Positions 1 through 6,157 are shown, numbered from the stretch's first letter. The stretch: DNA of 23,152 nt from an uncultured Christensenella sp. (GCA_910578195.1 CAJTOY010000013.1:1-23152), one strand, 5' to 3'. The notes: generated by a model from the sequence alone, not told the origin. Numbers and translations: made by a program.

Positions 1-34
1 CCGCGGCAAGTCAGCCGCGGCGGCGCTTTTTTTT
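1..34 (+). terminator. Rho-independent terminator of a gene left of the window
   Basis: The arms CCGCGGC (1-7) and GCCGCGG (14-20) pair perfectly around a 6-base loop, and CGGCGC plus eight T follow at 21-34. The stem probably extends leftwards, because the CGGCGC at 21-26 looks like the 3' part of a longer arm. It must end a plus-strand gene whose body lies outside the window. No gene can be placed in 35-166; I see no convincing promoter there. Confidence 0.7.
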
Positions 35-166
35 AATCATATTTTAAAACGCGCGTAAATATTATATTCAAGAGGACGGAAAAAGGTTTTCGGCAATGAA
101 AGGGAAAATCCGTTAAAAACAGACTTTTTTCGCGATACTTAAAATGTTAAAATCGGAGAGTAGAAC

Positions 167-931
167 TTGATAAGCGTATTTAAACTCAAAAATATCATTT
201 TCGCCGCGCTCGCGCTCGTGCTTGTGACAATTTTGTCGGTTTCTGTCTATTTTACGGGCGCCTATGCCGTCTATTACGGCAACACGCCCCGCTTAGTGCC
301 CATTTACAGCGTCGAGAGAGAGGATAAGGTTGTTTCCATTTCCTTTGACTGCGCGTGGGGTACCGAGTACACCGACGATATTTTAAAGGCGTTGAAGGTT
401 TCCGACGTTCGCGCCACCTGGTTCATGGTCGAATTCTGGACGGAGAAATACGAGGATTTCGTCAAGAAAATTTCCGAAGCGGGGCACGAGATAGGCACGC
501 ACAGCTCCACGCACAGCTATATGTCCAAACAGAACGCGGAAGAGATAAAGTTAGAACTGTCCTCGTCCGCAGAGGCAATCGAAAAAATCACCGAAAAGAA
601 GGTCGAGCTGTTCCGCCCGCCCTACGGCGACTACGACGATGAACTTATAAAAACCGCCTCCGAGCTGGGTTATTATACGATTCAGTGGGACGTCGACAGT
701 CTCGACTGGAAAGATTTGTCGGCTGCGGATATCGCGATGCGCGTAATAAACGGCGTTAAAAACGGCTCGATAATACTCATGCACAATAACGGTCTGCACA
801 CTGCCGAAGCCGTTCCCATTATTTTGGAAACGCTTAAAAACAGAGGTTATAGCTTCGTGCCTATCGGCGAGCTGATTTATAAGGAAAACTATACGATAGA
901 CGGCGCGGGCAGACAGATACGCTCGAAATAA
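167..931 (+). CDS. Membrane-anchored polysaccharide deacetylase, NodB/PdaB-like
   Basis: A 254-residue carbohydrate esterase family 4 protein that likely removes acetyl groups from peptidoglycan or another cell-wall glycan outside the membrane. The start is TTG at 167, supported by GGAGAG six bases upstream. Residues 9-30 form one hydrophobic segment, a signal anchor. The NodB domain then shows SFDCAWG (D61, the catalytic-base position), GTHSSTHS (the metal-binding HxxxH pair), RPPYGDYD, DVDSLDW and the terminal LMHN histidine motif. The FDxxWG form of motif 1 resembles the PdaB group linked to spore cortex maturation in Bacillus, but a vegetative wall role is equally possible. The next gene begins 29 bases downstream on the same strand, so the two may be cotranscribed. 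Family assignment is firm; the substrate is inference. Confidence 0.85.
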   Translation: MISVFKLKNIIFAALALVLVTILSVSVYFTGAYAVYYGNTPRLVPIYSVEREDKVVSISFDCAWGTEYTDDILKALKVSDVRATWFMVEFWTEKYEDFVKKISEAGHEIGTHSSTHSYMSKQNAEEIKLELSSSAEAIEKITEKKVELFRPPYGDYDDELIKTASELGYYTIQWDVDSLDWKDLSAADIAMRVINGVKNGSIILMHNNGLHTAEAVPIILETLKNRGYSFVPIGELIYKENYTIDGAGRQIRSK

Positions 932-960
932 TTCGGAAGAACTTTTATAAGGAGATATAT

Positions 961-1647
961 ATGAATTACAACACAGAAAAAAACAACAAGGTGTACGTTT
1001 ACGGCGAAATCGTTTCGGAAGCGGTGTTTTCGCACGAGGTATACGGCGAAGGTTTTTATGAATTTTTCGTAAAGGTTATGCGCCTTTCGGGTCAGGCGGA
1101 TATATTGCCCGTGACCGTGTCAGAGCGCATTATGACCGAAGATATGAAGGTTGGCGGGCACATTTGCGCGCTCGGACAGTTCCGCTCGTACAATAAGTTA
1201 GAGGGCGGTAAATCCCGCTTGATGCTAACCGTTTTCATACGCGAGCTTTTGGAGGAGCCGCCCGCAAAGAACCCCAACTCAATCGTGCTTTCGGGCTATA
1301 TCTGTAAGCCGCCCGTGTATCGCACGACCCCTTTTAACCGCGAAATTGCCGACCTTTTGATTGCGGTCAACCGCAGCTATAACAAGTCGGACTACATCCC
1401 CGCGATTGCGTGGGGCAGAAACGCGCGTTTCGTGCGCAATCTGCAAGTCGGCGACAGAGTGGCTTTATCCGGCAGAATTCAAAGCCGCGAGTACCAGAAA
1501 AAACAGCCCGACGAAACGTTCACGTCAATGACCGCGTACGAGGTTTCAATCTCTAAGCTCGCCGCGTTCGACGACGAATCCGAATTCGACATAGAGGAGG
1601 AGTTCGATTTGTATTCAGCTCCCCGCACGTTCGAAAACGAGCAATAA
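961..1647 (+). CDS. Tandem OB-fold protein, SSB-like
   Basis: This 228-residue protein appears to contain two single-stranded-DNA-binding-type OB folds in tandem, roughly residues 10-88 and 104-195. Each has the pattern of an opening strand (VYVYGEIV; IVLSGYIC), a central nucleic-acid-facing strand (LPVTVSE; IPAIAWG) and a closing strand after VG (VGGHICALGQF; VGDRVALSGRIQSREY). The second copy is closer to canonical SSB. The C terminus (about 203-228) is acidic, as in SSB, but lacks the DIPF tip. An ordinary SSB is about 140-170 residues with a single fold, so this is a duplicated or paralogous form, possibly acting in repair or recombination. AAGGAGATATAT immediately before the ATG is a strong ribosome binding site. 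A hairpin terminator follows 21 bases after the stop. Confidence 0.72.
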   Translation: MNYNTEKNNKVYVYGEIVSEAVFSHEVYGEGFYEFFVKVMRLSGQADILPVTVSERIMTEDMKVGGHICALGQFRSYNKLEGGKSRLMLTVFIRELLEEPPAKNPNSIVLSGYICKPPVYRTTPFNREIADLLIAVNRSYNKSDYIPAIAWGRNARFVRNLQVGDRVALSGRIQSREYQKKQPDETFTSMTAYEVSISKLAAFDDESEFDIEEEFDLYSAPRTFENEQ

Positions 1648-1668
1648 AATGTGACAGCTTCCCCCTTA

Positions 1669-1696
1669 CGCGCCCGCTTATGCGGGCGCGCTTTTT
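1669..1696 (+). terminator. Rho-independent terminator after the SSB-like gene
   Basis: CGCGCCCGC (1669-1677) pairs with GCGGGCGCG (1682-1690) around the loop TTAT, and TTTTT starts at 1692. It ends the deacetylase/SSB-like unit. The convergent repressor gene ends inside its T tract at 1695. Confidence 0.85.
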
Positions 1697-1943
1697 ATAA
1701 CGACAATAAGTAATCGCTTGAAATATCGAAAATTTTGCAAAGCGCGATAATTTCAATATCGGTAACAAACCGCTGCCCGCTTTCAATGCGCTGGACTGCG
1801 TTTTTGTCAACGTCGATACCCTCTAATTGTAATCTCTCGGCTAACATTCTTTGCGACATCTTCGGAATGCTGTTTTTCCTCAGTTCGCAAATTTTCTGAC
1901 CGCAAATATTGTTTCTTCCGTTTTTCGCCTTATTTTTAAACAT
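1695..1943 (-). CDS. Xre/Cro-CI family helix-turn-helix regulator
   Basis: An 82-residue protein consisting essentially of one HTH_3 DNA-binding domain. After a short basic N terminus come KICELRKNS, MSQRMLAERL (first helix of the HTH), DKNAVQRIESGQRFVTDIE (recognition helix and the usual RIExG turn) and ICKIFDISSDYLL, the conserved end of the fold. There is no sensor or peptidase domain. The start at 1943 has AAAGGT seven to twelve bases upstream. The gene is divergent from the small unknown gene at 2064, and the 120-base gap between them holds a near-consensus promoter with two related repeats sharing GACATTCA. The simplest reading is an autoregulating repressor of the divergent gene. That regulatory role is inference; the fold is clear. 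Confidence 0.85.
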   Translation of the reverse strand: MFKNKAKNGRNNICGQKICELRKNSIPKMSQRMLAERLQLEGIDVDKNAVQRIESGQRFVTDIEIIALCKIFDISSDYLLSL

Positions 1944-1954
1944 ACTTACCTTTT

Positions 1955-1973
1955 TGACATTCAGTGATTGACA
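1955..1973. promoter_or_regulatory. Operator-like imperfect inverted repeat overlapping a -35 box
   Basis: TGACATT (1955-1961) and ATTGACA (1967-1973) form an imperfect palindrome that contains GACATTCA, the same half-site found in the perfect palindrome at 2006-2022. It overlaps the -35 hexamer at 1968-1973. A repressor bound here would block RNA polymerase. This is a candidate site for the adjacent Xre regulator. Confidence 0.45.
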
Positions 1974-1996
1974 AATATATTTTATTATGTTACAAT
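1968..1996 (+). promoter_or_regulatory. Sigma-A promoter of the gene at 2064
   Basis: TTGACA (1968-1973), a 17-base AT-rich spacer, then TACAAT (1991-1996). This is 11 of 12 consensus bases with ideal spacing. Transcription should start near 2003, giving a leader of about 60 bases before the ATG at 2064. Confidence 0.75.
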
Positions 1997-2005
1997 CCCA
2001 TTATC

Positions 2006-2022
2006 GACATTCACTAAATGTC
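2006..2022. promoter_or_regulatory. Perfect 6-5-6 palindrome at the transcription start, probable operator
   Basis: GACATT CACTA AATGTC is a perfect inverted repeat sitting just downstream of the -10 box, at or just after the expected transcription start. Half-site length and spacing fit a dimeric Xre-type repressor. With the related site at 1955-1973 it brackets the promoter. Confidence 0.6.
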
Positions 2023-2063
2023 AATAATACAAATGCGAGTATTTCGCTGGCTAAGGAAAAACA

Positions 2064-2390
2064 ATGGAAGTTAATTTGAAAGATATTATTATAAGTAGAG
2101 CTTTTAGAATTTATGCTTACAAATTTAATCCGCAAAGTGACGAAAAATATTTGGAGCGTAAAGAACTGTATGCCAAGCAGTATGCGGAAGCTCAAAAAAA
2201 TTATACTTTGACAAAAGCTGAAATATATAAAATAAAAATGAAAAAAATTAAAATGAGGGATAGATACAATATCAGTAAAACCGAATATGATCTATGTGTA
2301 AAGGATTTAAAAAATTTGAGGGAAAAATATTATAATGAAGTTGACGCCGCTTTTTGGAATATTATAAATGAAATGGTAGGTTGCAAATAA
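2064..2390 (+). CDS. Small lysine-rich helical protein, first of two tandem paralogs
   Basis: I do not recognise this 108-residue protein. It is rich in K, E and Y, has no hydrophobic segment or signal, and looks largely helical, probably coiled-coil. It is clearly related to the gene at 2758: both carry FxIYxY, PQSDExxLxRK (about residue 24), a lysine-rich KIKMKxxxR stretch, NxSKxEYxxC and KDLxxLxEKY in the same order. Its codon use is much more AT-rich than the housekeeping genes in the window, which suggests a separate origin. AAGGA seven bases before the ATG, and a strong promoter with operator-like palindromes, place it under the divergent Xre regulator. Function unknown; toxin, anti-phage or phage-remnant roles are all possible, and the sequence does not decide. 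Confidence 0.7.
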   Translation: MEVNLKDIIISRAFRIYAYKFNPQSDEKYLERKELYAKQYAEAQKNYTLTKAEIYKIKMKKIKMRDRYNISKTEYDLCVKDLKNLREKYYNEVDAAFWNIINEMVGCK

Positions 2391-2503
2391 GCGTGCCCGT
2401 TGTTGCTAACCTATTCCCCCTCTCACTTTCATGTTATGGAGCATTCCAAGCATACCTTTCCTTATACCTAATGGGGAGGGGTAGGGTGGAGGCGAATAAA
2501 AAG

Positions 2504-2545
2504 CGCGCCGACGAAAAAATTTCGTCGGCGCGTAAAATTTTGTTG
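2504..2545 (+). terminator. Long perfect hairpin, probable terminator
   Basis: A 13-bp perfect stem (2504-2516 with 2520-2532, starting CGCGCCGACG) closes on an AAA loop and is followed by TAAAATTTTG. It lies 114 bases after the stop of the first paralog. It probably ends that transcript, although the T tract is interrupted. Confidence 0.5.
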
Positions 2546-2576
2546 AAAAATTTTAAAACTTATGATAAACTTAAAA

Positions 2577-2703
2577 CGCTAAACATATACAACTGAATAA
2601 AAAATTAAAAATGGTTAACACTGTGAGGAGGCGATTACGTCTTCTCTACAATCAAATACGAATTACCTTACAGTGTTTGTCATTTTTTTGTATATGTTTA
2701 GCG
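2577..2703. repeat. Nested inverted repeats, MITE-like or structured RNA
   Basis: CGCTAAACATATACAA (2577-2592) is exactly complementary to TTGTATATGTTTAGCG (2688-2703). Inside, AACACTGTGAGG (2617-2628) pairs with CCTTACAGTGTT (2666-2677), with one G-T wobble in RNA. No target-site duplication is visible in the flanks. It could be a small non-autonomous element or a folded leader RNA for the second paralog. Confidence 0.5.
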
Positions 2704-2725
2704 ACTTTGAGGAGCGTTTTTGCAG

Positions 2726-2751
2726 GCGCCCTTACGGGCGCTTTTATTTTT
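2726..2751 (+). terminator. Terminator-like hairpin just before the second paralog
   Basis: GCGCCC (2726-2731), loop TTAC, GGGCGC (2736-2741), then TTTTATTTTTT. It lies seven bases before the ATG at 2758, an unusual place for a terminator. It may act as an attenuator, or it may have arrived with the neighbouring inverted-repeat element. Confidence 0.6.
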
Positions 2752-2757
2752 TACAAA

Positions 2758-3114
2758 ATGGATAAAATTGACGATACTTTAAAAAAAGTCATATTAATAA
2801 AGCTTTTCAAAATTTATAATTATGAACGCGAGCCACAGAGCGACGAACAATTTTTAAAGCGGAAAAAAGAATTGGACAGGCGTTATAAAGAGGTCAAACA
2901 AAAATATCTTGCGACCTCGGACGAAAAATATAAAAAAGAATTAATAAAAATAAAAAGAAAAATCAGGTGCAATGTCAGCAAAAGCGAATATGAAATATGT
3001 AAGAAAGACTTAAATGCGTTAAAGGAAAAGTATAACTTTTCAAATGACGAAATTTGGGATTTCGGTTATATTTGCGGCTATATCGATATTTTGCGGATTG
3101 ACCGCATTAAATAA
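2758..3114 (+). CDS. Small lysine-rich helical protein, second tandem paralog
   Basis: 118 residues, related along its length to the protein at 2064; roughly a third or more of aligned positions match by eye, including PQSDE, RK, a KIK-rich stretch, NVSKSEYEIC and KDLNALKEKY. The open frame continues upstream to an ATG at 2611, but those 49 extra codons run through an inverted repeat and a terminator hairpin. The paralog alignment starts at 2758, so I chose that ATG. There is no ribosome binding site before either start, so translation may be weak or use an unusual route. The C terminus differs from the first copy (IWDFGYICGYIDI). The base composition is AT-rich like its partner. No function can be assigned. 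Confidence 0.6.
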   Translation: MDKIDDTLKKVILIKLFKIYNYEREPQSDEQFLKRKKELDRRYKEVKQKYLATSDEKYKKELIKIKRKIRCNVSKSEYEICKKDLNALKEKYNFSNDEIWDFGYICGYIDILRIDRIK

Positions 3115-3148
3115 AAATCGTGTGCATTAAAAAATGCACACGGTTTTT
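3113..3148. terminator. Bidirectional terminator between the second paralog and radA
   Basis: CGTGTGCATT (3119-3128), loop AAAA, AATGCACACG (3133-3142), with TTTTT at 3144-3148 for the plus strand and AAAAA at 3113-3117 serving the minus strand. It lies between convergent genes, and radA ends inside it. Confidence 0.85.
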
Positions 3149-4517
3149 AATCTTTAAACAAATTTTTAATCATTGTGTTGACGTAGAGGATAGGCACGAC
3201 TGAAATTTTTTCGGCGTATTTTAAGACCGATTTCATATTCTTCGCGGGGACGAGCACTTTTTTAAAACCCATTTTCACGCACTCGGCAACGCGCTTTTCG
3301 CAGTAAGAAACGGCGCGAACTTCGCCCGTAAGTCCCACTTCGCCGAATACTGCGGTATACTTGTCTATGGGTTTGCCGTAATAGGCGGAGGCGAGGGCGG
3401 CGCACACCGCCAGATCGCAAGACGGCTCGCCCAGCTTTATCCCGCCCATCGCGTTGACGTAAATATCCGAGGACGAGAGGGAAAGCCCGCACCTCTTTTC
3501 GAGCACGGCGATAAGCAGAACAAGTTTATTATAGTCCACGCCGAGCGGCATGCGCCGCGGCACTCCGAACGAGGTTTTAGCGATAAGCGTCTGAATTTCC
3601 ACGTTCATGCACCTCGCGCCCGTCTGCGCGGGGGTGACCACCGAGCCCGGCTCCTCGCCGCGGCTTTCGGATAGGAACACGCCCGAATAGTCGGTCACGG
3701 GGATAATTCCCTCGCCCGTCATTTCGAACACGCCCACCTCCTGAACGTTTCCGAATCTGTTTTTTACCGCGCGGAGTATGCGGAAATTTTCCTGATTTTC
3801 GCCCTCGAAATACAGCACGGTATCCATAATATGTTCAAGCACCTTAGGACCCGCCAGCGCGCCCTCTTTGGTGACGTGCCCGACGATAAAAAAGGTAATT
3901 CCTCGGCTTTTCGCAATGCGCATAATCTTAGAGGCGCACTCTCTGACTTGCCCGACCGAGCCCGCGGACGAAGAAAGGTCGTCTGTATAGACGGCTTGAA
4001 TACTGTCGATTATGCAGAACTCAACGCCGTCGAGCTCGCTTTCCAGCCCGTCAATGCAGGTTTCGTTAATAATAAGCATATCGCCCGAGCTGAGGTTAAG
4101 CCTTTCCGCGCGCAGTTTGACTTGCGAACAGCTTTCCTCGGCGGAAAAATAAAGCACCTTTTTATTTGCCGAAAGGTGGGAGGCAATCTGCGTTAAAAGG
4201 GTGGACTTGCCGATGCCGGGGTCGCCGCCTATCAGCACGAGCGAGCCCGTGACAATTCCGCCGCCGAGCACGTTGTCGAATTCCGAAATGCCCGACGGCG
4301 TGCGGTTGTAATTTTCGTAAGTAATCTGCGAAAGAGGTTTTGCCCGTCCGCCATAAACGGCTTTATGCGCGCCCTTTTGCGGTTCGGCGGGTTTTACGAT
4401 TTCCTCTACCATGGTGTTGAACGTGCCGCAAGAGGGGCAGCGCCCCAGCCACCTCGGGCTGGAAGCTCCGCACTCGCTGCACACGAATTCGGTCGCGGTC
4501 TTGGTTGTTTTAGCCAT
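3147..4517 (-). CDS. radA: DNA repair protein RadA (Sms)
   Basis: RadA is a RecA-related, DnaB-like motor that promotes branch migration during homologous recombination and repair. Starting at ATG 4517 the protein has 456 residues, the usual length. It carries an N-terminal C4 zinc finger (C13, C16, C27, C30), the Walker A motif GGDPGIGKST (97-106), Walker B IIDSIQ (169-174), the RadA signature KNRFG (252-256), and a C-terminal Lon-like domain (GVDYNKLVLLIAVLEKR ... AVFGEVGLTGEVR). The frame is open to 4613, but AAGGAG seven bases before 4517 and the family N terminus fix the start. The start overlaps the stop of ispDF by 8 bases, so the two are translationally coupled. Radiation/competence-type repair is the family role. 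Confidence 0.95.
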   Translation of the reverse strand: MAKTTKTATEFVCSECGASSPRWLGRCPSCGTFNTMVEEIVKPAEPQKGAHKAVYGGRAKPLSQITYENYNRTPSGISEFDNVLGGGIVTGSLVLIGGDPGIGKSTLLTQIASHLSANKKVLYFSAEESCSQVKLRAERLNLSSGDMLIINETCIDGLESELDGVEFCIIDSIQAVYTDDLSSSAGSVGQVRECASKIMRIAKSRGITFFIVGHVTKEGALAGPKVLEHIMDTVLYFEGENQENFRILRAVKNRFGNVQEVGVFEMTGEGIIPVTDYSGVFLSESRGEEPGSVVTPAQTGARCMNVEIQTLIAKTSFGVPRRMPLGVDYNKLVLLIAVLEKRCGLSLSSSDIYVNAMGGIKLGEPSCDLAVCAALASAYYGKPIDKYTAVFGEVGLTGEVRAVSYCEKRVAECVKMGFKKVLVPAKNMKSVLKYAEKISVVPILYVNTMIKNLFKD

Positions 4518-5637
4518 CGTTTTTCTCCTTTCGGGCGAGCGTTGCGGTCGAGTAGGCGGTAATGCCCAGCCCCGCGCCGACAAAGCCCAGCCCTTCGCAA
4601 GTGCCCGCGGCAATTGCGATTTTCTCTTCGGAAAGGCGCAACACCGCGCTCAGATTTTTTTTCATAGCGTCGATATGCTTTGCAAGCCTCGGTTTTTCGG
4701 CTTGTACGCTTACCGAAATATTGACGGGCGCAAGCCCGCGTTCGTTCAAAAGCTCGATAACCCGCCCCAGCATTTCGCGGCTGTCGGCGTTTTTATATTT
4801 TTCGTCTGTGTCGGGGAAGTAGTGCCCGATATCTTTCAGTCCCGCGGCGGACAAAAGCGCGTCCATGACCGCGTGAATTATAACGTCGCCGTCGCTGTGC
4901 GCGATAAGCCCGCCGTCGCAAGGAATTTTAACCCCCGCGAGCGTGACGAAGCTTCCCGCGCCGAAAGCGTGCACGTCAACGCCGAGCCCGACCAAGCCGT
5001 GCCCGACGGGGGGAAGTCCGCGCATAAAGTCCTCTTTATAGGTCAGCTTTTTATTTCCGGTTTCGCCGTTGATAAAAATCGGCTGTTCTATGTATTCGGC
5101 GTATACCGCGCTGTCGTCGGTGTAAACTTTTCCGTCCGCGAGCGCGTATGCCTTTTTTATGTCGTCGGTGTAAAAGCCTTGCGGGGTCTGGACTAAGTGC
5201 AACTTGTCGCGGTCGACCCGTATGCCCTGATAAACGGCGGAGTCGGTCGCTTTAACGGCGCAAATCCCGCTGCCGTATTTTTTGACGGTTTCGATGCATT
5301 TTTTAATAAGCTCAACGGAGACGAAGGGGCGCGCCCCGTCGTGAATTAAGACGATATCGCCGGTAACTTGTCCGAGCGCGCGCCGAACGCTTTCGGTGCG
5401 CGTGGCGCCGCCTAAGACGGTCTTGAAGCCGAAGGGCGCGCACAGCGCGGATATTTCCTCGAAATCGGATTCCGACGAAGTAACGATTACTTCGTCTATT
5501 TCGGGGATATCGAATTTTTTCAAGGTGTGGAAAAGCGCGGGCTCGCCGTAGAGGGGGGCTAAAAGCTTGTTTTTGCCAAACCCCGCGCGCTCGCCCTTGC
5601 CCGCCGCGCAGATAATTGCGCTGATTTTAGTTTTCAT
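4510..5637 (-). CDS. ispDF: Bifunctional IspD-IspF of the MEP isoprenoid pathway
   Basis: One 375-residue polypeptide carries two non-consecutive enzymes of the methylerythritol phosphate pathway. Residues 1-207 are the 4-diphosphocytidyl-methylerythritol synthase: AAGKGERAGFGKNK (11-24, nucleotide loop), GGATRTESVRRAL (76-88), IHDGARPF (98-105), QTPQGF (150-155) and TDDSA (173-177). Residues 213-370 are the cyclodiphosphate synthase: DVH (zinc ligands D221, H223), AHSDGDVIIH (246-255, third zinc ligand H255), FPDTD (274-278), and a GLGF loop near 349-352. The IspF tail has TCEGLGF where TTEKLGF is usual. The fused form is best known from alpha- and epsilonproteobacteria; Firmicutes such as Bacillus have separate genes. 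The upstream binding site (AGAGAAAG) is weak. radA overlaps its end by 8 bases. Confidence 0.93.
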   Translation of the reverse strand: MKTKISAIICAAGKGERAGFGKNKLLAPLYGEPALFHTLKKFDIPEIDEVIVTSSESDFEEISALCAPFGFKTVLGGATRTESVRRALGQVTGDIVLIHDGARPFVSVELIKKCIETVKKYGSGICAVKATDSAVYQGIRVDRDKLHLVQTPQGFYTDDIKKAYALADGKVYTDDSAVYAEYIEQPIFINGETGNKKLTYKEDFMRGLPPVGHGLVGLGVDVHAFGAGSFVTLAGVKIPCDGGLIAHSDGDVIIHAVMDALLSAAGLKDIGHYFPDTDEKYKNADSREMLGRVIELLNERGLAPVNISVSVQAEKPRLAKHIDAMKKNLSAVLRLSEEKIAIAAGTCEGLGFVGAGLGITAYSTATLARKEKNDG

Positions 5638-5701
5638 TAGCTTTCTCTTTTAATTTTTTTATTTGATATTAATTGCGGGTATAGCCGCTGAAAATCACGA
5701 A

Positions 5702-5739
5702 AATTGCCGCGCGCAGAATAGCGCGGGAATTTCGTGAAT
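5702..5739. repeat. 38-base palindromic repeat, copy 1
   Basis: Matches the copy at 6206-6243 at 35 of 38 positions. The core CCGCGC ... GCGCGG with flanking AATT arms folds into a hairpin, here extended by TCACGAAA upstream and TTTCGTGA downstream. It lies between rqcP and ispDF and touches the rqcP stop codon, so it may terminate the rqcP transcript. Confidence 0.7.
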
Positions 5740-5981
5740 TAGTTTAAAACTTCGTAGAGGGAGGCGGCTTCGTCTTTTTTTACCGTTTCCTTAATCTCGT
5801 TAATTCTGAATTTAAGGTTGCCTGAAGTGTAGGTGATTTCCACTACGTCGCCGACCTTAATCTGATGTCCCGGTTTAACGTCTTTTCCGTTTACCGAAAC
5901 CTTGCCTTTGTCGCACGCCTCCTGCGCGAGGGTGCGGCGTTTTAAAATTCTGGATACTTTTAAAAATTTATCGATTCTCAT
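5739..5981 (-). CDS. rqcP: RqcP (YabO), S4-domain ribosome quality control factor
   Basis: An 80-residue S4 RNA-binding protein. RqcP stabilises the P-site tRNA on stalled 50S subunits while RqcH adds C-terminal alanine tails to unfinished proteins. The match is strong: MRIDKFLKVSRILKRRTLA at the N terminus, GKVSVNGKDVKPGHQIKVGD in the S4 core, and KKDEAASLYEVL at the end, nearly the same as Bacillus YabO (which I recall as having KKEEAANMYTIL). The open frame extends to 6077, but the family starts at the ATG at 5981. The ribosome binding site is poor. In Bacillus the gene sits near mfd/divIC; here it is placed between ispDF and rpoB. A minus-strand promoter at 6129-6157 would give it a leader of about 140 bases. 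Confidence 0.9.
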   Translation of the reverse strand: MRIDKFLKVSRILKRRTLAQEACDKGKVSVNGKDVKPGHQIKVGDVVEITYTSGNLKFRINEIKETVKKDEAASLYEVLN

Positions 5982-5991
5982 AATTTTTCGC

Positions 5992-6020
5992 TTGACAATA
6001 TTGACGGACAAGTTTATAAT
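5992..6020 (+). promoter_or_regulatory. Consensus sigma-A promoter, likely of rpoBC
   Basis: TTGACA (5992-5997), a 17-base spacer, TATAAT (6015-6020): all twelve consensus bases. The start would be near 6027, leaving a leader of about 319 bases before rpoB at 6346. No better promoter is visible nearer to rpoB. It lies only 11 bases upstream of the rqcP start codon, within that gene's leader. Confidence 0.75.
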
Positions 6021-6128
6021 AATACACTGTACTAAAATGCGTATTTTGCACGCCAAAGCAATTTTTTTAATTGACAAACGGCAAAAATCCGCCGAATTTC
6101 GGCATATTTTAACCCCGTTTGCCTATGG

Positions 6129-6157
6129 ATTATACACCATATTATTTTATTTGTAAA
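6129..6157 (-). promoter_or_regulatory. Sigma-A promoter, likely of rqcP
   Basis: Read on the minus strand: TTTACA (6157-6152), a 17-base spacer, TATAAT (6134-6129), 11 of 12 consensus bases. Transcription would start near 6122 and cross the plus-strand promoter before reaching rqcP at 5981. Confidence 0.65.

Larger units (their letters stand above)
2391..2757. other. Structured AT-rich interval between the two paralogs
   Basis: These 367 bases hold no gene I can support. They contain, in order: a block at about 2408-2490 with CCTATTCCCCCTC at one end and GGGGAGGGGTAGGG at the other, which form a degenerate inverted repeat; a 13-bp hairpin at 2504-2532; a 16-bp inverted repeat (2577-2592 with 2688-2703) enclosing a second 12-bp one (2617-2628 with 2666-2677); and a terminator hairpin at 2726-2751, directly before the next start codon. 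Confidence 0.6.

Noticed and set aside
2381..2596. 71-codon open frame between the paralogs
   Set aside because: It runs through the C-rich/G-rich repeat block and the 13-bp hairpin, has no ribosome binding site, and its protein looks like translated repeat.
2611..2757. 49-codon N-terminal extension of the second paralog with a hydrophobic stretch that could pass as a signal peptide
   Set aside because: It spans inverted repeats and a terminator, lacks a ribosome binding site, and has no counterpart in the first paralog.
4518..4613. Upstream start for RadA
   Set aside because: The extra 32 residues are arginine- and proline-rich shadow of ispDF; the ribosome binding site and family N terminus fit 4517.
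4411..5196. 261-codon plus-strand frame opposite ispDF/radA
   Set aside because: Shadow of two well-identified genes, with no recognisable domain.
5982..6077. Upstream start for RqcP
   Set aside because: The family begins at MRIDKFLK; the extension has no ribosome binding site and crosses the promoter region.
6071..6108. Second TTGACA in the rpoB leader as a promoter
   Set aside because: No acceptable -10 hexamer lies 16-18 bases downstream.
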